DNA of 64,000 bases from G963701675 sp963701675 (GTDB taxonomy: Bacteria; Planctomycetota; Planctomycetia; Gemmatales; Gemmataceae): the NCBI GenBank assembly GCA_963701675.1, contig OY969623.1, forward strand, positions 2,542,001-2,606,000, given 5' to 3'. Positions 1 through 9,022 of the stretch are shown piece after piece (position 1 is the stretch's first letter; each line of letters begins with the position of its first letter). The translations under genes and the position numbers were made by a program. Under the pieces are notes generated by a model. That model made no database searches. It was not told the DNA's origin and was given only the letters and a program-made list of their open reading frames with translations.

Positions 1-296
1 TCGCCGTTGAAATCGGCGAGCGCGATTCCGGTTGCACCACCTCCGGCAGGATAATCGACCATCGTTTGAAATGTGCCATCGCCGACGCCAAGGAATACCC
101 CGACGCTACCTTGTGCCATGGCAAAATCCGGGTTGTTATCGCCGTTGAAATCTCCGGTGGCGACGGCGTTGGGGCTGGCTCCCGTTGCCAGGGACGATCC
201 GCCGAGAAAGCTCGGCACATCGCGACATTCCAAAGTCTCCAAGACCAATCGAAGTCGATGACATTTGTTCGCGAGTCGGAAGGATCTTCGAGTCAT
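1..296 (-). CDS. FG-GAP/VCBS beta-propeller protein, N-terminal part (cut by window edge)
   Basis: The reading frame starts at an ATG (296-294) and stays open to base 1, so the C-terminus lies outside the window. The product begins MTRRSFRLANK, then has the exported-protein motif LETLECRDVPSF, then two FG-GAP-type units (TGDFNGDNNPDFAMA, and ADFNG at the edge) around a GVGDGTF turn. The Cys in LECRDVPSF replaces the Arg of its paralogs. The start is chosen because MTRR/MTRK openings recur throughout the cluster. It lies 38 bases downstream of the next gene and is probably cotranscribed with it. Like its relatives it should be an exported Ca-binding beta-propeller; ligand and function are unknown. 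Confidence 0.8.
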   Translation of the reverse strand, partial: MTRRSFRLANKCHRLRLVLETLECRDVPSFLGGSSLATGASPNAVATGDFNGDNNPDFAMAQGSVGVFLGVGDGTFQTMVDYPAGGGATGIALADFNG

Positions 297-334
297 TTGA
301 ACGCTCCTCTAAGGGAAACCGAAAGGCATAGTCA

Positions 335-1726
335 CTAATTCAACACCGTTACAAGGACATCCAACGTCGGGTCAGTTTGCGCGGCGAGCGAGACCCGGCC
401 GATGTAGCGCGTGGCGTACTTCGGCCTGGATGCTGTTGCGATCTGATCCATGGGATTAATCGTTGCAGGGCGAGATGTTTGCGTCGGTGCGACGGCCGCA
501 TGCAACATCTCCGTGGTCTCACCGCCGTCCGGCGGGGCGGACGGTCGCGGCCCGTCGCCGATCGGAAGCGGCGGCCAGTCGGCGGCGTTGAACAGAATCG
601 CGATGTTGTCGTTATTGATCGCGGCTATGTCCACGAAGCCGTCGCTGTTGAAGTCGCCGGCCGTCAGATCGAGTCCCAGCGCCAGAACCGCATAGACGAG
701 CGGCGCTTGAAAACCGCCGTCGCCGTTGCCCAGCCGCACAGCGACCGCGCCCGGAGCGACCACAGCGAAATCGAGCTTTCCGTCGTTATTGAAATCAGCC
801 GTCGTAATTCCCGCGGGAGGTCCCGTTTCCGTAAGCAATGGGACCGGCGCCTGGAACGTGCCGTCGCCGTTGCCGAGGACTAGCTGCACGGATCCCGTAC
901 TTGCGATCAATAAATCCGCGTTGCCGTCGGCGTTGAAATCGGCCGCCTTTAAGTCTCGGGGTTGTGTCCCTCCTGGAAAACTCATTGCCGCAACGAATGT
1001 CCCATCGCCATTGCCGAGTAGCAGACTGACTGTGCCACTGCCGTTTGCGGTGATAAGATCCAAGTCGCCATCATTGTTGAAATCTTGAATGACCACATCC
1101 CGCGGTGAATCACCGACCGCATAGGATTGATAGGCTGGATAGATTCCGTGTGTACCGACGGCGAGGTGAATTCTCACGCTATCGCTATTGGTCGTACCCG
1201 AGGCGAGATCGAGCAGCCCGTCGCCATTGAAATCTCCGGCATCCAGGCCAGAGCTGGCCCAACGGTTCGCAATGGCCGCTGGAAAGATCCCATTTGCCTC
1301 ATGGAGGAGAACGCGGATTGCACCGCCGCTCACCACGGCGATGTCGCGCAAGCCATCGCCGTTGAAATCAGCGACAGCGACAGAACTCGTGTCGGGGCCG
1401 GTCACATACTGAACCGCTGCTTGGAAAGTGCCGTCCCCGTTTCCTCGGTACACTTTCGTCAGCGACTTGTAGGATGTTGAGTTGGCCACCAGATCGAGGC
1501 GGCCGTCCCCATCCATATCATCGATAGCCACGCTTGACGGCTCATCACTAAGGCTCGGGGCGGCCACGAATGTACCATCGCCGTTGCCGAGCAAGATATC
1601 CATGTTGGGGTACACCGGGCTAACAATGTCCAAATGGCCATCGCTATTGAGGTCCGCCACGTCGACATCATCGCGCGGAGCACCGCTCAGGAGCAGGACC
1701 CTCTGGTGCAAACGTTCCATTGCCAT
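335..1726 (-). CDS. FG-GAP/VCBS beta-propeller protein, 3' part of a frameshifted gene
   Basis: This 463-codon frame is the C-terminal part of the gene whose 5' part is 1668-3686. The first ~12 residues are out of frame with the family; homology begins at APRDDVDVADLNSDG. FG-GAP units (DxNxDGxxDL) recur every 50-60 residues and alternate with GNGDGTF turns. The C-terminus holds the cluster's shared tail: NAADWPPLPIGDGPRPSAP, a Thr/Ser-rich linker, then RPKYATRYIGRVSLA. The joined product would be about 1115 residues, matching the paralogs at 17134-20542 and 20580-24001. Proposed role (family inference): an exported propeller with Ca-binding loops. Confidence 0.82.
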   Translation of the reverse strand: MAMERLHQRVLLLSGAPRDDVDVADLNSDGHLDIVSPVYPNMDILLGNGDGTFVAAPSLSDEPSSVAIDDMDGDGRLDLVANSTSYKSLTKVYRGNGDGTFQAAVQYVTGPDTSSVAVADFNGDGLRDIAVVSGGAIRVLLHEANGIFPAAIANRWASSGLDAGDFNGDGLLDLASGTTNSDSVRIHLAVGTHGIYPAYQSYAVGDSPRDVVIQDFNNDGDLDLITANGSGTVSLLLGNGDGTFVAAMSFPGGTQPRDLKAADFNADGNADLLIASTGSVQLVLGNGDGTFQAPVPLLTETGPPAGITTADFNNDGKLDFAVVAPGAVAVRLGNGDGGFQAPLVYAVLALGLDLTAGDFNSDGFVDIAAINNDNIAILFNAADWPPLPIGDGPRPSAPPDGGETTEMLHAAVAPTQTSRPATINPMDQIATASRPKYATRYIGRVSLAAQTDPTLDVLVTVLN

Positions 1727-3686
1727 TTCCCAGATGCAAGTACAGCCCGTAGGTAGGCGAAGAACCCCTATTGGTAACTAGATCGATGCGGCCATCGCCG
1801 TTGAAATCCCCAGCCGAGAGAGCGTGCATGGCCGTCTGCGTAAAAACTGTCGGCGGTAAGAAAGCGCCGCTGCCAGTGTTGATCAAGATGCGGACGGTGT
1901 TTCCTCCCGCCAGGGCCAAGTCTAGGATGCCGTCGCTACTGAAATCCTCGATTACGATCATCCCCGCGGCGCCGCCGCCGTTGTAGCCGATGGTGGCCTG
2001 AAAAGTCCCGTCCCCATTGCCCAGAAGAACATTCAAGTTGGTGCCCGCGGCAGCCACGTCGAGATGGCCGTCACCATTCAAATCGGCAATGCCGATCGCA
2101 CTGGGACTGAAGCCTGCGGCATGGCTTGTCGCGGTCCCGAAAGAACCGTCGGGATTTCCAAGCAATACCGAGATGGTCCCAGGGTTATTCTCATTCGGGA
2201 CAACCAGATCTAGAATGCCGTCCTCGTCGAAATCGCCGATGGCGACGTCGCTTGGATTGGTTCCGGCGGCGTAGGTTGGAACGACAGGGAAGCCGGTCGG
2301 CCCGCCCATCAAGACGGTTGCATGGCCATTCTCAACCGCAATGTCCGGAAGTCCATCGCTATTCAAGTCCTTCGTGATGAGCGTCTCAGGAACGTCGCCT
2401 ACGGGATAGGATAGTCCCGCGGTAAACGTGCCATTAGCCGCCCCGTTGTACGTCGAGACGTAACCAACATCATTTACAACGTCTGCCCCAGAGCCAACGG
2501 CCAAGTCGAGGATGCCATTGCTGTCGAGGTCTTCCGACTGAATGGCCAAACCGCCGCCGATTGGCAATGACAGGACGGAAAGGGCCGCAAACGCGCCGCC
2601 GCCAATGCCTCGAGCGACCGCAACCGCGCCGCTGCTCTTGTTCGCTGTTGCGACATCCGCTTCACCGTCGTTGTTGAAATCACTGACTGCGACAGAGGAC
2701 GGTGAATCTCCGATAGCATAGGAGACGCGGCGGCGCAAAGAGCCGAGCTGATTTCGCAAGACAGTTATTGTGCTTGTGGTGTTGCCGACCAAGATGTCCA
2801 CATCGCCGTCGCCGTCGATATTGGCGACCGTCAATGAAGTCGGCTTCTTGCCGGCTGGATAGACCTTCGGCGCCTCGAACGTTCCGTCACCCTTGCCGCG
2901 CAACACGCTGATCGTGTCGGTGTTGTTTCCTACGACGATGTCCGCAAAACCATCATCGTGCAGATCGGTCGTTGCCAGTCCTTTGCCAAACCCGGTGCCG
3001 ATAAGGATCGCCGGTTGAAACGTACCGTCCCCATTGCCGATCACGAGGTGTAGGTTACCGCCCAGTACAGCCAGATCGACGTTGCCATCGCTGTTGAAAT
3101 CGCCGTTTGCCACTACGGCATTGGGATTGGCACCGACTGCATATCCCGTGAAGAAGAATTCACCGTTTCCATCGTTGAGAAGCACGGCCAGTCCGCCGTT
3201 GATCGCATTGTTAGTCACCGCCATATCGACATCGCCGTCGTCGTCGAAATCTGCCATAGCGAGCCCGTGGGCATGGAACCCGGCTCCGGTGATCGTCGGC
3301 GGCTGGAACGTGCCGTCGCCGTTACCGAAATGCAAGCTCACCCAACTGCTGAGAAAGTTCACGGTGGCGATGTCCAAGTGACCGTCGTCGTTCACATCGG
3401 CCACACCCACCGACCGTGGATCAGAGCCCGCACCATGGTTCGTCGGTGATCCGAACGCGCCGTCGGAGTCATTGAGAAGCACGCTCATGGTGCCGTTGGC
3501 ATTTGCGGTTGTCAGGTCAGCGTGGCCGTCGCCGTTGAAATCGCCCGTCGCGACCGACACCGGGCCATTACCTGTCTGAAACGACAGAGCGCCAACGAAA
3601 CTGGGCACATCTCGCCGCTCCAGCGTTTCTAGGAACAACGATCGTTCCCAGTTCTTCCTTGCGTGTAGAGAAAACCGTCGAGTCAT
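1668..3686 (-). CDS. FG-GAP/VCBS beta-propeller protein, 5' part of a frameshifted gene
   Basis: The start ATG is at 3686 (MTRRFSLHARKN), followed by a basic stretch and the N-terminal motif LETLERRDVPSF at about residues 20-31. FG-GAP/VCBS repeats with DFNGDGHADL-type Ca-binding loops fill the rest. The frame ends at 1668, just after GNGNGTFAPEGPAPER, while the next repeat (DVDVADLNSDG) continues in another frame from about 1690. One extra base (or two missing) near 1685-1700 explains this. The neighbour upstream ends 63 bases away on the same strand, as in an operon. Confidence 0.82.
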   Translation of the reverse strand: MTRRFSLHARKNWERSLFLETLERRDVPSFVGALSFQTGNGPVSVATGDFNGDGHADLTTANANGTMSVLLNDSDGAFGSPTNHGAGSDPRSVGVADVNDDGHLDIATVNFLSSWVSLHFGNGDGTFQPPTITGAGFHAHGLAMADFDDDGDVDMAVTNNAINGGLAVLLNDGNGEFFFTGYAVGANPNAVVANGDFNSDGNVDLAVLGGNLHLVIGNGDGTFQPAILIGTGFGKGLATTDLHDDGFADIVVGNNTDTISVLRGKGDGTFEAPKVYPAGKKPTSLTVANIDGDGDVDILVGNTTSTITVLRNQLGSLRRRVSYAIGDSPSSVAVSDFNNDGEADVATANKSSGAVAVARGIGGGAFAALSVLSLPIGGGLAIQSEDLDSNGILDLAVGSGADVVNDVGYVSTYNGAANGTFTAGLSYPVGDVPETLITKDLNSDGLPDIAVENGHATVLMGGPTGFPVVPTYAAGTNPSDVAIGDFDEDGILDLVVPNENNPGTISVLLGNPDGSFGTATSHAAGFSPSAIGIADLNGDGHLDVAAAGTNLNVLLGNGDGTFQATIGYNGGGAAGMIVIEDFSSDGILDLALAGGNTVRILINTGSGAFLPPTVFTQTAMHALSAGDFNGDGRIDLVTNRGSSPTYGLYLHLGNGNGTFAPEGPAPERCSAR

Positions 3687-3749
3687 TTGAATTCCTCTGT
3701 ATGAAGTTGACTTGTCAATACTTATCGGTAGAGAACAATGCGCTGGAAT

Positions 3750-5066
3750 TCATTCGAGAACATCATCGAGCACCGTGCATACGAATGCCTCCGGCAACTT
3801 TGAGCCGTGCGCGAGGCGGATGGTACTAATAGCCGCCACATGTTCGGCGGACGAATCCACCGCCGCGACGTACGTCGAATCGTACGCCGGCATGGTGGCG
3901 AGTGCTTTCACCGGCTTGTGGCCTGAAGCCCGCATGCCAATCGGTGAATAATCTGGTCCTGGTTGAGGAATGGGGGCGGCCCACACACCGTCGTTCATTA
4001 AGACTTGAACCTTTTCTTCCTCCTGGTCACCGACTACGAGGTCTGGAAATCGGTCGTTATTTAGGTCCCCGGCAGCCAACCCCTTTGACGAGGTCCCAAA
4101 AATGAAGTCCTGGCTGGGCTTGAACGTGCCATCGCCATCGCCGAGCAGCACACTGATGGGTTGTGGGCCGCCGTGGGCATAGTTGTGGGCAACAGCAATA
4201 TCCGGCTTGCGATCCTTGTTGAAGTCGACGATCACCGGGAAGGCCGCGATCACGCCCCCGGTTGAGTAGTCCAGTGGTGCTTGAAAAGTCCCGTCGCCAT
4301 TTCCGAGCAAAACGCTGACGGTGTTACCGCCGTTGGCGACAACCAAGTCGATGCGATTGTCCTTGTTGACATCGCCGAGCTCGTGGCCCCAAGGCTGATT
4401 GGTGACGAAGTAATCTACCTTCGGCTTGAAAGTCCCGTCACCGCGATTCAGAAATACGCTGACGTACTTGCCGAGACCATCATCCACTGAAATATCATTC
4501 CAGCCATCGCCGTTAAAGTCGGCGGACTCGACATCGGTACTGGTAACGCCTGTGTCAGAGGAGAACGCTGATTGGAACGTGCCATCCCCATTGCCAAAGA
4601 GGACTTGTAGGCCTCCATCGAAATTGGACGCAGCGATGTCCGGCTTACCGTCGCCGTTGAATTCTTTGACCGTCACATGCCACGGCCAGTAGCCTGCGGA
4701 AAACTGCGAACTATCGCCGAACGTGCCGTCGCCGTTATTAAGCAGCACTTCAACCATGCCGAAGGTTCCCACGACAAGATCGGGACTGCCGTCCGAATCG
4801 ACGTCGGCAGCGCGAACATCATTGCTGATGGCAGCAGTGTCGTAACAAACGGCCGCGCCGAGTTCGCCTGTACCGTCTCCAAAGCGGATGCAGATATTTC
4901 CATTTGCAGACGCCACGTCCCGCCGGCCGTCGTGATTCAGATCCGCAACCGCGACTCCGAACGAATAGGTGCCGGCAGCATAACTCACCGGCGGCACAAA
5001 ACTCGGTACATCGCGGGCCTCTAGCAATGCGAGTTGTGGACGAGCTTCTAACGTTTGTCGACGCAT
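3750..5066 (-). CDS. Short FG-GAP/VCBS beta-propeller protein (438 aa)
   Basis: ATG at 5066 follows a GGAGGA Shine-Dalgarno. The N-terminus (MRRQTLEARPQ, then LLEARDVPSF) is a variant of the cluster motif. About six FG-GAP units follow, including ADLNHDGRRDV, EFNGDGKPDIA and DVNKDNRIDLV, with GNGDGTF turns. At about one third the size of the large family members, it could form one complete propeller. Its C-terminus lacks the WPPLPIGDGPRP tail and instead ends in its own Ala/Val-rich segment. It is a diverged duplicate of 24949-26298 at a constant offset of 21232 bases; that copy has a different 3' end. Probably an exported surface protein; ligand unknown. Confidence 0.85.
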   Translation of the reverse strand: MRRQTLEARPQLALLEARDVPSFVPPVSYAAGTYSFGVAVADLNHDGRRDVASANGNICIRFGDGTGELGAAVCYDTAAISNDVRAADVDSDGSPDLVVGTFGMVEVLLNNGDGTFGDSSQFSAGYWPWHVTVKEFNGDGKPDIAASNFDGGLQVLFGNGDGTFQSAFSSDTGVTSTDVESADFNGDGWNDISVDDGLGKYVSVFLNRGDGTFKPKVDYFVTNQPWGHELGDVNKDNRIDLVVANGGNTVSVLLGNGDGTFQAPLDYSTGGVIAAFPVIVDFNKDRKPDIAVAHNYAHGGPQPISVLLGDGDGTFKPSQDFIFGTSSKGLAAGDLNNDRFPDLVVGDQEEEKVQVLMNDGVWAAPIPQPGPDYSPIGMRASGHKPVKALATMPAYDSTYVAAVDSSAEHVAAISTIRLAHGSKLPEAFVCTVLDDVLE

Positions 5067-5300
5067 TTGTCATCCTCCAATCATTCGTTACGTGAGTGCA
5101 TCCAAATCGACGGTGGCAAGAACCAGGTTGAGGAGTTCAAATTCTGGGTGCGGCGAAGGACCCGGTATCGGCGATGCCTGCACCTCGAACGCCCCGATGT
5201 CAATCGTGCCGTTCACGATCCGCGGAAACCCCGTCCCGCGCTGGTCAAATTCCGGAGCGTCCGTGTTGTCCCCGGCGTCGATGGCGGGGCTTCCGGGAAG
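3950..5300. repeat. Older duplication, copy A (paralog block of 25182-26532)
   Basis: Covers nearly all of the FG-GAP gene 3750-5066, the 21-base spacer and the 3' end of the beta-helix gene 5088-6242. Matches 25182-26532 at offset 21232 with scattered substitutions. Confidence 0.75.
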
Positions 5301-6242
5301 GAGGGCCATGGTTTGCGTGGGCCCACCGTTGTCGGCAGGCGGGCCAAGCATGGCATCCGCGTCGATCAAGTTCGATCCGCCCGAAAAGCTGCCGCTGGCA
5401 TTGGGGCCGTTGTTTCCTGAGACGATCGTGTTTTGAATGATGCTGGCAGAATCAACACCAGCGGTGCCTTGTAGATTGGATGACGCCGTATTCGCGCTAA
5501 TGGTGCTGTTTCGAATTTCTTCGAACCCGCCGCCATCAATGCCTCCGCCCGACGCATGGTTATTGTTGGCGCCCCCGGTAACGATGGCGGAGTTTCCGGC
5601 AATTGTGCTGTTAAGTATGGTCAAGCTGGCCCCCGTATGGTTGTAGATGCCGCCCCCCCGAGCGGTTTCCGGCGTGGTATTGTCGGACGACGCGTTGTTC
5701 GTGTTGCCGGAAATGGTACTATCAAAAATGAGCATTATGCCTTCGTTGGAAATGCCGCCGCCTCGTTTGCCGACCGCGCCGAAGCCCACCACCTGATTGT
5801 CACGGACCGTGCTGGCGCCGAGCGTGAGCACACCGCTATTGCGGATGCCGCCGCCCCATGTGCTTGAGCCGCCCATGTTCGAAAAATGACCATTGGAGAT
5901 AGTGAGGCTGTAAATCTGGGCATTGACCCCAGTGGCGATCGTGAAGACTCGATAATTGCCAAATGTACCCCGACGAACGTTGACTTGATCGGCTCCGGGT
6001 CCTGCGATGATTAGGTCGTCGCTCACATCAGGCAACGCACTGGTAAGGTTGATCGTGCCCCCGACGCCGAAGATGATGAGGTCCTCGCCGGGGTTGGCAT
6101 TGGCTTGAGTGATGCAATAGCGAAGGTCGCCGAAGACGCTCCGACCCTTGCCCAGATCACTGAGCCGCGTCACCGTGTAAGTGTCCATGACGATGCGGTA
6201 TTCGAGAGGTTCCAGTCGCAGTGGTGGATAATTGCGGTTCAT
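5088..6242 (-). CDS. Beta-helix repeat protein with choice-of-anchor-Q-like C-terminus
   Basis: The start at 6242 (MNRNYPPLRLEPLEYR) overlaps the upstream gene's stop as ATGA, so translation is probably coupled. The motif LEPLEYRIVMD is followed by TYTVTRL and GDLRYCITQAN. GGGI(Y/R)N and STISGN/STIAGN repeats (roughly residues 110-290) indicate a right-handed parallel beta-helix. The C-terminus has DNGGPTQTMALLPGSPAID, GTIDIGAFEVQ and a final LVLATVDLDALT. It lacks the first Cys of the CHVTRL motif found in its paralogs but keeps the Cys of RYCI. It is 384 residues from the chosen start. Likely exported or surface-exposed; whether it is an enzyme or adhesin is not evident. Confidence 0.87.
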   Translation of the reverse strand: MNRNYPPLRLEPLEYRIVMDTYTVTRLSDLGKGRSVFGDLRYCITQANANPGEDLIIFGVGGTINLTSALPDVSDDLIIAGPGADQVNVRRGTFGNYRVFTIATGVNAQIYSLTISNGHFSNMGGSSTWGGGIRNSGVLTLGASTVRDNQVVGFGAVGKRGGGISNEGIMLIFDSTISGNTNNASSDNTTPETARGGGIYNHTGASLTILNSTIAGNSAIVTGGANNNHASGGGIDGGGFEEIRNSTISANTASSNLQGTAGVDSASIIQNTIVSGNNGPNASGSFSGGSNLIDADAMLGPPADNGGPTQTMALLPGSPAIDAGDNTDAPEFDQRGTGFPRIVNGTIDIGAFEVQASPIPGPSPHPEFELLNLVLATVDLDALT

Positions 6243-7696
6243 TTCGGGGTCTCCTCTTCGGCAATAAATTCGTTGGTCATGAAAAGGGCGAATTTGGCGC
6301 GGTCCGTCCGAGCCGCCCACGCAGCGTAGCGGAGTAAGCGCTCCGCGAGCGGCGGGCCGCTAATTGCGCTCGAAGACTCGCTGGGTGCGCGGCTCGGTTG
6401 AACACTCGGCAGCGCGGACGCTTGCAATTCGAACGCCCCGATGTCAATCGTGCCGTTCACGACCCGCGGAAACCCTGGCCCGCGCTGGTCGAACTCGGGC
6501 GCATCGGTGTTATCGCCGGCGTCGATGGCGGGGCTGCCGGGGAGCAGGGCGTGCGTCAGCGTCGGGCCGCCGTTGTCGGCGAGGGGGCCGAGCATTGGGT
6601 CAACGTCGAGAATGTCCGTACTTTCATAACCGCTTCCGCCCTCGCTGTCACTGAACAGATTGTGTCCCGATCCCGTTAGGACGCCGTGCAGATCATACGA
6701 CGAGTTTCCCGCCACGATCGTGTTTCGCATGTACAAGTCCGACTGATTCACCCGAACTCCGCCGCCCGAATTGCCCGTGATCGTGCTAAAGCTGATGAAT
6801 GCAACTGCCGGATTTCCGAATTTGGTAATCGCCACGCCTTCCGCTTCAGTGTTCCCCGAAACGGTACTGTTGTGAATAACTAGATGACCACCGAGGGCGA
6901 ACACACCCGCTCCTCCCGGCGTGCACAGGTCATCCAGTACGGCGCCATTTCCTGAAATGGTCGAGTTGTAAATCCATGTCCCACCGGTGGACTGGTTGAA
7001 AATGCCGCCGCCCGCGACCGCTTCAGCAACAGTGTTGCAGTTGGATGAAGCGACGTTGCCCTCAACGGTAGAGTCGATTATTGTGAGCGTTCCTGAATTG
7101 TAGATGCCGCCCCCAAACACCCAGGCACCGGCAAGACCGCTCGACACCGAAAACGCCGTGTTGTTTCGGATCGTGCTCTCGATTACGGTGAGCGTGCCGG
7201 CATTGGCGATGCCGCCGCCGTAAGCGTCGTAACGGTCGTTCCATACTGTGCTACCTTCGACAACCACGCCATCAAGCCTCAGCGTCGCTCCGTTGAACAC
7301 GGCACCGCCCACTAGCGGCGTGCCCGAATTGCCTTTGATCAACCCGTTGGAGACGGTCAGCCCGCTGATGGTCACGTTCTCCCCAATCGTGAAGATGCGG
7401 TAATCTCCACCCGTATCCCGCCTCACGGTAAGCAACTCCGCCCCTGGCCCCTGTATGTCCATGTCGGAGGCTAAACCCGGTAGGACTCCGGTTAGATTGA
7501 TCGTTCCCGTAACGTGAAAGTCGATTACATCCGCGCCCGGGTTTGTATTGACCTTGTTGATGCAGTAACGAAAGTCACCGCGGAATCCCATGCCGATTCC
7601 AGCATCGCTAAGCCGGGTGACATGGCAGGTGGACAGCAGCGTGCGGTCTTCGAGTGCTTCGATGTGGGGGCGAGCCTTTGAAGTTTGAAAATGCAT
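6239..7696 (-). CDS. Beta-helix repeat protein with choice-of-anchor-Q-like C-terminus and extended tail
   Basis: ATG at 7696 gives MHFQTSKARPHIEALEDR, then TLLSTCHVTRLSDAG, GDFRYCINKVN and the family block VTGTINLTGVLP / DIQGPGAELLTVRRDTGG. Repeats such as GGGIYNSGTLTIIDSTV run to about residue 350 and imply a parallel beta-helix. The C-terminal module (PGSPAIDAGDNTDAPEFD, NGTIDIGAFELQ) is followed by an unusual Ser/Pro-rich and then helical extension of about 60 residues, replacing the short LATADLDSL ending of its relatives. The stop codon overlaps the next gene's ATG. Function unknown; probably exported. Confidence 0.87.
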   Translation of the reverse strand: MHFQTSKARPHIEALEDRTLLSTCHVTRLSDAGIGMGFRGDFRYCINKVNTNPGADVIDFHVTGTINLTGVLPGLASDMDIQGPGAELLTVRRDTGGDYRIFTIGENVTISGLTVSNGLIKGNSGTPLVGGAVFNGATLRLDGVVVEGSTVWNDRYDAYGGGIANAGTLTVIESTIRNNTAFSVSSGLAGAWVFGGGIYNSGTLTIIDSTVEGNVASSNCNTVAEAVAGGGIFNQSTGGTWIYNSTISGNGAVLDDLCTPGGAGVFALGGHLVIHNSTVSGNTEAEGVAITKFGNPAVAFISFSTITGNSGGGVRVNQSDLYMRNTIVAGNSSYDLHGVLTGSGHNLFSDSEGGSGYESTDILDVDPMLGPLADNGGPTLTHALLPGSPAIDAGDNTDAPEFDQRGPGFPRVVNGTIDIGAFELQASALPSVQPSRAPSESSSAISGPPLAERLLRYAAWAARTDRAKFALFMTNEFIAEEETPK

Positions 7697-7711
7697 GAGC
7701 AGTCCCCCAGG

Positions 7712-9022
7712 TTAGAACAGTGAATCCAAATCCGCCGTGGCTAACACGACGGAGAGAAAACCGAAAGAAGGTCGGTTCGTTGTCGGTATCGGCGTCGCTT
7801 GCACCTCGAACGCACCGATGTCAATCGTGCCGTTCACAATCCGCGGGAAACCGGGGCCGCGTTGGTCGAAATCAGGGGCGTTAGTGTTATCGCCGACATC
7901 GATAGCGGGGCTGCCGAGGAGCAGCGCGTGGGTTTGTGTGGGGCCGCCATTATTTGCTAGCGCACCGAGCATAGGGTCAACGTCGAGAAAGTCTGTCTCC
8001 ACGTAGCCGCTGCCGCCGCTGCTGTTGCCGAAGAGGTTGAATCCCGACGATGACAAGTTGCCGGCGAAGTCAGGCGCCGAGCTTGCTTGATTCCCGGCGA
8101 CGATGGTATTGCGAAGATCGCCACTTGCGAGGGCGATTCCGCCTCCGGCCTGCGGCCCGCTGCCGTTGCATGAGTTGCCGGTGATGGTGCTGTTGAGAAT
8201 CGTCGCCATCGAAGCGGAGATTCCGCCGCCAAGGCATTGTGGATTATGGGAGGTGTGGCCAAACGCCTTGTTTCCCGAAACCGTGCTGTTGATGATCGAC
8301 AGTGTACCGGACGACGAGATTCCACCCCCAAAGCCGTCGTTGGGCTCTCCTCCCGCGGTGTTGGCGGAAATGGTGCTGCTGTCGATGGTCAACGTGCCGG
8401 CGTTATGAATGCCACCACCGTTGGCGGTGTCATCGAATGGATGATCCACCAGTGCCGTATTCGCCGAAACCGTGCTGAAGCGCAGCGTCATCGTCCCGCC
8501 GTTGTAAATGCCGCCGCCTAACGCGTGCGAATTATTACATGACGACACCGGGTGCGTGACGTTGCCTGTGATCGTACTATTTTCAACGGTCAACGAACCG
8601 TCGTTCAGGATTCCGCCGCCGAAAGCGTAGAAGGGAGTTCCGCATCCTGAGAGAAACACGTTGCCGTTGGCAATCGTCAGCCCTGAGATTTCCACGGTGG
8701 CAGCGCTGGGGATATTGAAGATTCGATAGTTGCCTCCCGTGTCTCGTCGCACGGTCAGGGAATCCGCACCGGGGCCCTGAATATCAATGTCGGAAGCTAG
8801 ATCGGGCAACACACCCGTCAGATTGATTGTTCCGGTCACGTGAAAGTCGATAATATCCGCGCCGGGGTTGCTGTTCACCTTGTTGATGCAGAAACGCAAA
8901 TCGCCGCGAAACCCCATGCCCGTGCCGGTATCGGCAAGGCGCGTGACGTGACAGATGGACAGTAGCGTCCGGTCTTCGAGGGTTTCGAGGCGGGGGCGGA
9001 CGGCTGGTTTTTGCGAACGCAC
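7712..9022 (-). CDS. Beta-helix repeat protein (copy 1 of a near-identical pair)
   Basis: A GTG start at 9022 (VRSQKPAVRPRLETLEDR) is preferred because GGAGG lies 9-13 bases upstream; an in-frame TTG at 9040 overlaps that site. The protein has TLLSICHVTRLADTG, RFCINKVN, the INLTGVLPDLASDIDIQ block, GGGIYNGGTMTL-type helical rungs and the GSPAIDVGDNTN / NGTIDIGAFEVQ C-terminal module ending in LSVVLATADLDSLF. From about 7868 to beyond its start the DNA is almost identical to 35594-36981; the two proteins differ mainly after GAFEVQ. The next genes lie 16-23 bases away on either side, consistent with one operon. Likely exported; ligand unknown. Confidence 0.87.
   Translation of the reverse strand: MRSQKPAVRPRLETLEDRTLLSICHVTRLADTGTGMGFRGDLRFCINKVNSNPGADIIDFHVTGTINLTGVLPDLASDIDIQGPGADSLTVRRDTGGNYRIFNIPSAATVEISGLTIANGNVFLSGCGTPFYAFGGGILNDGSLTVENSTITGNVTHPVSSCNNSHALGGGIYNGGTMTLRFSTVSANTALVDHPFDDTANGGGIHNAGTLTIDSSTISANTAGGEPNDGFGGGISSSGTLSIINSTVSGNKAFGHTSHNPQCLGGGISASMATILNSTITGNSCNGSGPQAGGGIALASGDLRNTIVAGNQASSAPDFAGNLSSSGFNLFGNSSGGSGYVETDFLDVDPMLGALANNGGPTQTHALLLGSPAIDVGDNTNAPDFDQRGPGFPRIVNGTIDIGAFEVQATPIPTTNRPSFGFLSVVLATADLDSLF

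Noticed and set aside
377..3449. Long open frames on the plus strand opposite the FG-GAP genes
   Set aside because: They are antisense shadows produced by GC-rich repetitive codons, with Arg/Ser/Pro-rich products, no ribosome-binding sites and no family match.
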